The position numbers and the translations under genes are program-made. Shown here piece by piece: positions 1 to 6,378 of a DNA stretch of 6,378 nucleotides. Under the pieces are notes generated by a model. It was given only the letters and a program-made list of their open reading frames with translations, had not been told where the DNA came from and ran no database searches. Position 1 is the stretch's first letter, and the number at the start of each line of letters is the position of its first letter. This DNA comes from Coriobacteriia bacterium (GTDB taxonomy: Bacteria; Actinomycetota; Coriobacteriia; Anaerosomatales; Anaerosomataceae). Location: NCBI GenBank assembly GCA_016938395.1, contig JAFGUS010000132.1:1-6378 (forward strand), read 5' to 3'.

Positions 1-30
1 GAACCCGAACCCGAACCCGAACCCGAACCC
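1..30 (+). repeat. Perfect tandem GAACCC hexamer repeat (five units, continues upstream)
   Basis: Five identical GAACCC units begin at the window edge and are followed by GAG. In frame they code for Glu-Pro pairs. The same codon pair is used each time, with no synonymous drift, so the array is recent or slippage-prone. The copy number is unknown because the array is cut by the window. On the minus strand it reads as GGG runs separated by TTC, which satisfies the simple G-quadruplex pattern. Confidence 0.9.
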
Positions 31-330
31 GAGCTCACGTGGGTCACGCTGCTTGGCGAGAAGGGCATCGGGTCGTGGATGAGTGATCCATTCGATACGA
101 GCGTTCCCGACATACAGCTTGAAGCGAGTGCGTCATCGCCTGCTCCGGGGAATATCACGTTCCTGCTGCGGCAGCCCGGCATGGCGGCCATCGTGCTCGG
201 CAGGATCTCGCTGACCCCCTCGGAGACCAGCCGCGTCTTCGAGGTACGTGTGCCGCCCGGACAGCATCAACTGGTCGTAGACTGTCCCGACGGATGTCGG
301 TGGGCGTTCAAGCTACGGGAGCTGCGGTAG
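1..330 (+). CDS. C-terminal part of an unrecognised protein with a Glu-Pro repeat linker
   Basis: The frame is open from the first base of the window to a TAG stop at 328-330. This gives 109 residues of a longer protein whose start lies upstream. I do not recognise the family. Residues 1-10 are five Glu-Pro pairs, an extended rigid linker of the kind that spaces domains in envelope-associated or multidomain proteins. Residues 50-106 alternate hydrophobic and polar residues (NITFLLRQPG, AAIVLGRISL, FEVRVPPGQHQLVVDC), which suggests a small beta-sandwich. Residues 95-99 are CPDGC, a CX3C pair that could form a disulfide or bind a metal. No membrane segment or signal is visible in this part. The other two forward frames close at about bases 75-80, so frame 1 is the coding one. 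An ATG at 79 lacks a well-placed ribosome binding site and is probably internal. The gene converges on glnD with a 21-base gap. That it is coding is likely; its function is unknown. Confidence 0.75.
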   Translation, partial: EPEPEPEPEPELTWVTLLGEKGIGSWMSDPFDTSVPDIQLEASASSPAPGNITFLLRQPGMAAIVLGRISLTPSETSRVFEVRVPPGQHQLVVDCPDGCRWAFKLRELR

Positions 331-351
331 CCGATCCGGGGGCGTTACAGT

Positions 352-2658
352 TCAGCCGCAAGCCACGCGTCCGAGGAGGGGGACGAGGGTGTCGTGGACC
401 AACGCCGGGTCCGGTGGCGCGCCCTCTTCGTCGGTGACCTCGAAGGTGTCCCGCGCGATGCCGCTCTCGGTCGTGATCACCGCGCGTCGGACGTCGAGTC
501 CCGCTCGCTCGAGCGCGAAGGCGAGATCGTGCAGAAGGCCTACGCGGTCGGCAGCCCGTACGTGTACGCTCGTGCTGAAGACGCCGCGGGGGCCCACGCG
601 CACCTCGGGCGGAGTCGCGCCGTTCTGGCGCGGCGCGTAGTGGCGACGTCGCTCGGCAAGGCGTGCCTCGAGGTCGAGCCGCCCCGAGAGCGCGTCGTCA
701 AGTCGCGTTTCGAAGGCCGTCCACGTGCCAGGACCGATGTCCGCACGTGTGGCCGATGCCACCGTGAACGTGTCGAGTGCCACACCCGCCTGCTCGGTGA
801 AGGCCTCGGCCGAGAGGACGTCGAGGCCCGTGAGCGCGAGCACGCCGGAGATCGTGGCGAAGAGCCCTGCGCGGTCGCGGGTGACCACGTCGAGCAGCCA
901 CGTGCCGGCGGCGGGGCCGGGCTGCACCTCGAACGCGAACTCACCGATGCGGCCCGGGCCGCCCAGTGACTGCACGAGGCGTGCATCGCGGAGTACCTCG
1001 GTGGCTGTGCGGCGTGCCAGGTAGCGCAAGGGGGCGTGCTCCAGGAACGCGAGCACGGTGCGCGAGGCGCCCACCGATGACGCGCGTCTGCGCGCCTCGA
1101 CGCGGGTCGCCTCGGCTGCCGCGACGATCCCTGCCCCGTCCACCTCGGGGGAGAGGGCAGCCTCCATCTTGGCCGCGAGGTCGCCCACGAGCGCCGCCCG
1201 CCAGGGCGTCCAAACGTCGGGACCGGTGGCCTGCATGTCGGCAGCGGTGAGCAGGAAGAGCGGCCGCACGAGGCGTGCGTCGCCGAGCCGCACGGCGGCT
1301 GTCAGGACGACGTCCTCGTCCGAGAGATCGGCGTGCGAGGCCACCTCGGAAAGCAGCAGGTGCTCGCGCACGAGGACACCAGCGGTATCAGCAGCCTCCG
1401 GATCGAGCCCCGCGCGCAGCGCGATCGCGTGTGCGTCGGCCACACCACGCTCCGCATGCCCGGCACCGGCCTGCCGCTTGCCGAGGTCGTGGGCGAGCGC
1501 GGCCACCACGAGCGCGTCGGTGAGGGGGCTGTCGGGCAGCTGCGACGCACCGGAGCGGGCGTGACCGGTCGCCTCCGTCTGCGGCCGTGCGAGCAGGGTG
1601 AGTGCGGCCAGGCAGTGTGCGCCGACCGTGAGCCGGTGGGAGAGGGCGGGTCGCCTGAGCGTCATGAGCTCGCTGAAGCCCGGCGCGAGCGTGTCGAGCT
1701 GACAGCGCCAGGCGGCACGTTCGAGGTCGGGGAGTGCTGCGGGGCCGGCGAGGGCCGCTGAGCGCAGGTCGCGCAGCGTGAGCGGCGCCAGTCGTCCCTC
1801 GGCACGGGTACCCTCGAGCCGCTCGCGCACTGCCACCAGCGTCTCGGCCACCACGGCGAGTGCACGCTGCGCGGCATCGGCGTCGACGCCCGCCTCGGCG
1901 GCGTCCTCGGTGCCCAGCAGATTGCGTCCGCGGCCGGCACGCGCGTGGAGCGCCCAGCGGGCCGCGGTGATCGCATCCTGGGCGTCGCCGAGGGCGTCCA
2001 GCTCCGCGGAGTCGAGCAGCCCCACGGTGAGGAGTTCGAACGCATCGCGCGCCGGCACCCCGCTCGCGAGCGCCGCATGCCACACGAGCTCGTCGATGTC
2101 CCGCTGGCCGCCGGTGCCCTCCTTGAGGTCGGGCTCGAGCAGGTAGGGCGATCCGGGCCGGTTGCGCCTCAGAATCTCGCGCCGTGCGCGGGCGGCGTCC
2201 TTGCCGAGACGGCGGAACGATTCGGCCAGCGCCCGCTCGGCCCCACGCCGGTCGCCACAGACGAACCGCGCGGTGAGAAACGACGTGAGGTTGGCCACGT
2301 CCTCGCCGAGCGCGCGCACGTGTCCTTTGATCGGTCGCACCTGATGGCCCACGGTGAGCCCCGCGTCCCAGAGCGGGTAGAGGAGCGCGCGCACGAGCGG
2401 GTCGAGTTCCCGGCTGCCGCCGGGAGAGATCACGAGCAGGTCGATGTCGGAGTGGGGAAGCAGTCGGTGCGCGCCGTACCCGCCGAGCGCGAAGATTGAG
2501 ACCGGCACGGAGAGCGCGGGCAGGGCCGCCCCGGCGAGTGCCGAGACGACCCTGTCCGTCAGGTCCGCGAGGCTGCGGGCCGCGTGCGTTCCGGGCGTGG
2601 CCGTGGCGACGAGTTCGTCACGCTCGGCGAGATACCCGGTCAGCGGGCCGGCTGTCAC
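352..2658 (-). CDS. glnD: GlnD, bifunctional PII nucleotidyltransferase / nucleotidyl-removing enzyme
   Basis: GlnD is a cytosolic glutamine sensor that modifies the T-loop tyrosine of PII when nitrogen is scarce and removes the group when glutamine is high. The 768 residues show the full family order. The nucleotidyltransferase core is at 58-73 (LGGYGAHRLLPHSDID, with the metal-binding DID at 71-73). The family block LEPDLKEGTGGQRDIDELVW is at 174-193. The HD hydrolase domain spans about 341-460, with His341, His348, H390-D391, His401 and His433. Two ACT domains lie at about 587-635 and 696-745. The length is shorter than E. coli GlnD (about 890) but normal for actinobacterial forms. I chose the GTG at 2658 because AAGGGG lies 9 bases upstream and overlaps the stop of the PII gene. 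The frame stays open to an ATG at 2751, but that start would overlap PII by 80 bases and add an unlikely Cys/Arg-rich leader. In some Actinobacteria GlnD adds AMP rather than UMP, and the sequence does not decide which. Oddity: the usual GRGEL-like segment after GGY reads GAHRL. Confidence 0.95.
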   Translation of the reverse strand: MTAGPLTGYLAERDELVATATPGTHAARSLADLTDRVVSALAGAALPALSVPVSIFALGGYGAHRLLPHSDIDLLVISPGGSRELDPLVRALLYPLWDAGLTVGHQVRPIKGHVRALGEDVANLTSFLTARFVCGDRRGAERALAESFRRLGKDAARARREILRRNRPGSPYLLEPDLKEGTGGQRDIDELVWHAALASGVPARDAFELLTVGLLDSAELDALGDAQDAITAARWALHARAGRGRNLLGTEDAAEAGVDADAAQRALAVVAETLVAVRERLEGTRAEGRLAPLTLRDLRSAALAGPAALPDLERAAWRCQLDTLAPGFSELMTLRRPALSHRLTVGAHCLAALTLLARPQTEATGHARSGASQLPDSPLTDALVVAALAHDLGKRQAGAGHAERGVADAHAIALRAGLDPEAADTAGVLVREHLLLSEVASHADLSDEDVVLTAAVRLGDARLVRPLFLLTAADMQATGPDVWTPWRAALVGDLAAKMEAALSPEVDGAGIVAAAEATRVEARRRASSVGASRTVLAFLEHAPLRYLARRTATEVLRDARLVQSLGGPGRIGEFAFEVQPGPAAGTWLLDVVTRDRAGLFATISGVLALTGLDVLSAEAFTEQAGVALDTFTVASATRADIGPGTWTAFETRLDDALSGRLDLEARLAERRRHYAPRQNGATPPEVRVGPRGVFSTSVHVRAADRVGLLHDLAFALERAGLDVRRAVITTESGIARDTFEVTDEEGAPPDPALVHDTLVPLLGRVACG

Positions 2659-2667
2659 GGATCCGGG

Positions 2668-2671
2668 CCCC

Positions 2672-2673
<2 letters not shown>
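2668..2673 (-). promoter_or_regulatory. Ribosome binding site of glnD
   Basis: The minus strand reads AAGGGG, 9 bases before the GTG at 2658, and the site overlaps the TAA stop of the PII gene. It decides the glnD start against the longer ATG start at 2751. The overlap with the upstream stop suggests translational coupling. Confidence 0.7.
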
Positions 2674-4334
<1,661 letters not shown>

Positions 4335-4338
4335 GCGG

Positions 4339-4350
4339 TCCCTTCCTTCC
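4339..4350 (-). promoter_or_regulatory. Ribosome binding site of amt
   Basis: The minus strand reads GGAAGGAAGGGA, ending 4 bases before the ATG at 4334. Its GGAAGG part lies 10 bases from the start and its AAGGGA part 4 bases. Either register can pair with 16S rRNA. This supports the start at MDWK rather than any of the upstream in-frame starts. Confidence 0.7.
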
Positions 4351-4360
4351 TGCAGCTCCT

Positions 4361-4384
4361 GTCGGTCTGTCCGCTCGTCCGTCC
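4361..4384. repeat. Degenerate GTCN tetranucleotide repeat in the amt leader
   Basis: On the plus strand this reads GTCG GTCT GTCC GCTC GTCC GTCC, six units in register, five of them starting GTC. On the transcribed strand it gives a GGAC/AGAC-rich leader 27-50 bases before the amt start. The units are imperfect. It may be a decayed microsatellite or simply a compositional bias of the leader. Confidence 0.5.
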
Positions 4385-4402
4385 ACCCCGCCGGCGTGGG
4401 GT
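4385..4402 (-). other. Small GC-rich hairpin in the amt leader
   Basis: The arms ACCCC and GGGGT pair around a GC-rich centre, with one further C-G pair beyond a single A-C mismatch on the minus-strand transcript. There is no T tract, so it does not look like an intrinsic terminator. It lies 51-68 bases upstream of the amt start codon. Its function is unknown and it may be a chance fold in GC-rich DNA. Confidence 0.35.
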
Positions 4403-4456
4403 TCGCTTCGTGCCTCGGGCGGCGCGTGTTCTGTGGTTGAAGCCTGGGGGACGCAT

Positions 4457-4472
4457 GTTTCGGGCGCGTAAC
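4457..4472 (-). promoter_or_regulatory. Candidate GlnR-type operator half-box upstream of amt
   Basis: The minus strand reads GTTAC-GCGCCC-GAAAC. This exactly fits the published actinobacterial GlnR pair gTnAC-n6-GaAAC, on the same strand as amt and 122 bases before its start codon. Other Actinobacteria place GlnR boxes upstream of the same amt-glnK-glnD operon. The second pair expected 22 bases further downstream is not conserved (CCCCC and CAACC occupy those positions), so this is a half-site at best. Adjacent to it, 4472-4481 is a short palindrome, CACC-GA-GGTG. The motif match is seen directly; that GlnR exists in this organism and binds here is inference. Confidence 0.4.
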
Positions 4473-4530
4473 ACCGAGGTGAACGTCACGCGGCAGGTAG
4501 GCGGCGGGTGCGTCACGCGCGGTCGGCCTC

Positions 4531-4548
4531 GGTGCCCGCGGTGCCCGC
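4531..4548. repeat. Perfect 9-base tandem duplication
   Basis: GGTGCCCGC occurs twice back to back in the middle of the amt-uvrA intergenic region. It is upstream of the candidate -10 of uvrA. No function is evident. Confidence 0.6.
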
Positions 4549-4601
4549 CCATTCACCCGCCCGGCACTGCGCCGCCAGGTGCGCCCCATCGGAGAGCGGC
4601 G

Positions 4602-4607
4602 TACAAT
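4602..4607 (+). promoter_or_regulatory. Possible -10 element of the uvrA promoter
   Basis: TACAAT differs from the TATAAT consensus at one base and stands out in otherwise GC-rich DNA. It lies 52 bases before the uvrA ATG, which would give a leader of roughly 45 bases. No good -35 hexamer is present at 16-18 bases spacing (GTGCGC or neighbours). The promoter is therefore weak, uses another sigma factor, or depends on an activator. Confidence 0.4.
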
Positions 4608-4643
4608 AGGGGTTTGCAGCCGAACACCCCTCACTCCGCACGC

Positions 4644-4649
4644 GAAAGG
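4644..4649 (+). promoter_or_regulatory. Ribosome binding site of uvrA
   Basis: GAAAGG lies 10 bases before the ATG at 4660. It is a moderate Shine-Dalgarno match and supports that ATG, which gives the normal UvrA N-terminus [20 protein letters not shown]. Confidence 0.65.
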
Positions 4650-4659
4650 TCACTCCCGA

Positions 4660-6378
4660 ATGTCTCTGGACCGCATCTCCATCCGTGGCGCCCGCGAGCA
4701 CAACCTCAAGAACATCGATCTCGAGATCCCGCGCGACCAGCTCGTGGTGATCACCGGGCTCTCCGGCTCGGGCAAGAGCTCGCTCGCCTTCGACACCATC
4801 TACGCCGAGGGGCAGCGCCGGTACGTCGAGTCGCTCTCGGCATACGCGCGGCAGTTCCTCGGGCAGATGGACAAGCCCGATGTGGACCACATCGAGGGCC
4901 TGTCGCCGGCGGTGGCCATCGACCAGAAGACCACGAGCAAGAACCCGCGCTCCACGGTGGGCACCGTCACCGAGATCTACGACTACCTGCGGTTGCTCTT
5001 CGCCCGTGTGGGCATCCCGCACTGCCCGATCTGCGGGCGGCGGATCGAGCGCCAGACGCCCGAGCAGATCGTGGACGCCATCCTCGAGCTTGCCGAGGGC
5101 ACCAAGTTCCAGGTGCTCGCACCGGTGGTGAAGGGGCGCAAGGGCGAGTACGGGAAGCTCTTCTCCGACCTCAAAGCCGAGGGCTTCACGCGCGTGCGCG
5201 TGGACGGCGAGGTGCGGATGCTCGAGGACGAGATCGCGCTCGACAAGAAGTACAAGCACTCGATCGACGTGGTGCTCGACCGCCTCGTAATGAAGGAGAG
5301 CATCCGTACCCGGTTGGCCGAGAGCGTGGAGATGGCGCTCAGGCTGGCTGGCGGCACCGTGGTGGTGGCGGTCGTCGACGGCGAGGAACACGAGTACTCG
5401 CAGGCGCTCGCGTGCCCCGAGCACGGCTTCTCGATGGACGAGCTCGCCCCGCGCGACTTCTCGTTCAACTCGCCATACGGTGCGTGTCCTGACTGCCTCG
5501 GCATCGGCAGCCGGCTCGAGCCCGATCCGGATCTCATCGTGCCCGACCCCACGCTCACCATCGCCGAGGGTGCCATCAAGCCGTACTCGGGCAACCTCAA
5601 CTACTACCCGCAGCTCGTGGAAGCGGCCGCCAAGCACATCGGCGTGGGCATCGACACGCCGTGGGAGGACCTCCCCGAGGAGGCCCGTCACAAGCTGCTC
5701 CACGGGTTCGGCGCCGAGAAGATCCGGCTCGACTACATCACCCGCGACGGTCGCGAAACGTACTGGTTCACCACGTACGAGGGGGCGCTCTCGAGCGTGA
5801 TGCGCCGCCACGAGGAGACCGAGAGCGACACGAGCAAGGAGAAGCTCGAGGAGTACATGGCCGTGATCCCGTGCGCCACGTGCGGCGGCCGCCGCCTCAA
5901 GCCCGAGATCCTCGCGGTCACCTTCGGCGACAAGAACATCCACGAGGTGACGCAGCTTGCCGCCAAAGACTCGCTGGCGTTCTTCGAGAACGTCGAACTC
6001 ACCGAGCGCGAGGAGGCGATCGCCCGTCGCATCATCAAGGAGATCGTCGAGCGGCTGCGCTTCCTCGTGGACGTGGGGCTCGACTACCTCACCCTCGAGC
6101 GCGCCACCGCCACACTCTCCGGCGGCGAGGCTCAGCGCATCCGCCTCGCCACGCAGATCGGGAGTGGCCTCGTGGGCGTGCTCTACATCCTCGACGAGCC
6201 GTCGATCGGCCTGCACCAGCGCGACAACGCGCGGCTCATCGCGGCACTCGAGCGGCTGCGCGACCTCGGCAACACGGTGATCGTGGTGGAGCACGACGAG
6301 GAGACCATCCGCTCCGCCGACTTCGTGGTGGACATGGGGCCGGGCGCTGGCGAGCACGGCGGCGAGCTGGTGTGTGTA
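4660..6378 (+). CDS. uvrA: UvrA, excinuclease ABC subunit A (5' part, cut by the window end)
   Basis: UvrA is the DNA-damage-recognition ATPase of nucleotide excision repair. It works as a dimer and loads UvrB onto lesions. The frame is open without a stop for 573 codons to the window edge, about 60% of the usual length of roughly 950 residues. Visible elements in order: Walker A of the first ATPase, GLSGSGKSS at 33-41 (Lys39); [20 protein letters not shown] at 48-67; first half of zinc module 1, C122-X2-C125; the UvrB-binding and insertion regions; second half of module 1, C252 with His255 (ACPEH); zinc module 2, C276-X2-C279 paired with C405-X2-C408; the ABC signature [19 protein letters not shown] from 486; and Walker [13 protein letters not shown] at 508-519, with Asp512 and Glu513. 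The second ATPase half and zinc module 3 lie beyond the window. The start is set by a moderate ribosome binding site and by family alignment. The gene is divergent from amt. The last residues, GGELVCV, leave the usual GGxVVAxG pattern slightly, at the window edge. Confidence 0.97.
   Translation, partial: MSLDRISIRGAREHNLKNIDLEIPRDQLVVITGLSGSGKSSLAFDTIYAEGQRRYVESLSAYARQFLGQMDKPDVDHIEGLSPAVAIDQKTTSKNPRSTVGTVTEIYDYLRLLFARVGIPHCPICGRRIERQTPEQIVDAILELAEGTKFQVLAPVVKGRKGEYGKLFSDLKAEGFTRVRVDGEVRMLEDEIALDKKYKHSIDVVLDRLVMKESIRTRLAESVEMALRLAGGTVVVAVVDGEEHEYSQALACPEHGFSMDELAPRDFSFNSPYGACPDCLGIGSRLEPDPDLIVPDPTLTIAEGAIKPYSGNLNYYPQLVEAAAKHIGVGIDTPWEDLPEEARHKLLHGFGAEKIRLDYITRDGRETYWFTTYEGALSSVMRRHEETESDTSKEKLEEYMAVIPCATCGGRRLKPEILAVTFGDKNIHEVTQLAAKDSLAFFENVELTEREEAIARRIIKEIVERLRFLVDVGLDYLTLERATATLSGGEAQRIRLATQIGSGLVGVLYILDEPSIGLHQRDNARLIAALERLRDLGNTVIVVEHDEETIRSADFVVDMGPGAGEHGGELVCV

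Larger units (their letters stand above)
4335..4659. other. Divergent intergenic region between amt and uvrA
   Basis: These 325 bases lie between the two divergent starts and must hold the promoters of both the nitrogen operon (leftward) and uvrA (rightward). I see a candidate GlnR half-box (4457-4472), a -10-like TACAAT for uvrA (4602-4607), a degenerate tetranucleotide repeat (4361-4384), a short hairpin (4385-4402), a 9-base tandem repeat (4531-4548), and a 9-base direct repeat CGTCACGCG at 4484-4492 and 4511-4519. No coding sequence with family similarity and no RNA gene is apparent. No clear -10 box for amt could be picked out. Confidence 0.8.

Noticed and set aside
79..330. Separate 83-residue gene starting at the ATG at 79
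   Set aside because: The frame is open upstream to base 1 through the in-frame EP repeat, and the nearest purine-rich stretch is about 13 bases from that ATG. It is better read as the tail of a longer protein.
323..360. Terminator hairpin from TGCGG pairing with CCGCA
   Set aside because: The arms are only 5 bases with a 28-base loop and no T tract, so this is not a credible intrinsic terminator.
4622..4633. SOS (LexA) box upstream of uvrA
   Set aside because: Only the left half, GAAC, is present. The partner position reads CTCA instead of GTTC, so the actinobacterial GAAC-n4-GTTC pattern is not met, and no CTG-n10-CAG alternative stands out.
4335..4634. 100-residue N-terminal extension of Amt
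   Set aside because: The extra residues are Arg/Pro-rich, read through the regulatory region and match nothing in the Amt family. The ATG at 4334 has a strong ribosome binding site.
4513..6357. A 614-codon open frame on the minus strand opposite uvrA
   Set aside because: It has the same cause. It mirrors uvrA codon bias, has no recognisable motif, and uvrA on the other strand is unambiguous.

Overview
The window is GC-rich throughout (well above 60% by eye), with strong G/C preference at third codon positions, GTG as well as ATG starts, and purine-rich ribosome binding sites. The gene order amt - PII - glnD is the nitrogen-control arrangement typical of Actinobacteria (ammonium transporter, PII signal protein, PII-modifying enzyme). 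The UvrA sequence also fits a high-GC Gram-positive. A deep-branching or coriobacterial actinobacterium is my best guess for the organism, but this is inferred from composition and gene order, not from a phylogeny.

Layout from left to right. Bases 1-330 are the 3' end of a plus-strand gene that I do not recognise. It starts in a Glu-Pro repeat coded by perfect GAACCC hexamers and ends in a short, probably beta-rich domain with a CX3C pair. It converges, with a 21-base gap, on a minus-strand operon. That operon reads from right to left: amt (start 4334), glnB/glnK-type PII (start 3010) and glnD (start 2658). The gaps are 22 and 13 bases, each gene has its own Shine-Dalgarno sequence, and the operon is probably one transcript. 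A 325-base divergent intergenic region (4335-4659) separates amt from uvrA. uvrA runs on the plus strand from 4660 and leaves the window after 573 codons.

How the genes work together. Amt conducts ammonium across the membrane. PII senses 2-oxoglutarate, ATP/ADP and nitrogen status and can dock on Amt to close it. GlnD senses glutamine through its ACT domains and modifies or demodifies PII on the T-loop tyrosine, which is conserved here (Tyr51). A GTTAC-n6-GAAAC sequence upstream of amt matches the half-box of the actinobacterial nitrogen regulator GlnR, which suggests nitrogen-dependent transcription. UvrA is the damage-recognition ATPase of nucleotide excision repair and has no evident functional link to the operon.

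I found no new defence system, mobile element, CRISPR array or RNA gene. Most of the window is an ordinary, intact housekeeping region. The points worth a second look are the candidate GlnR site, the hexamer repeat whose template strand reads as a G-quadruplex motif, the unrecognised C-terminal domain, and an altered nucleotidyltransferase motif in GlnD.
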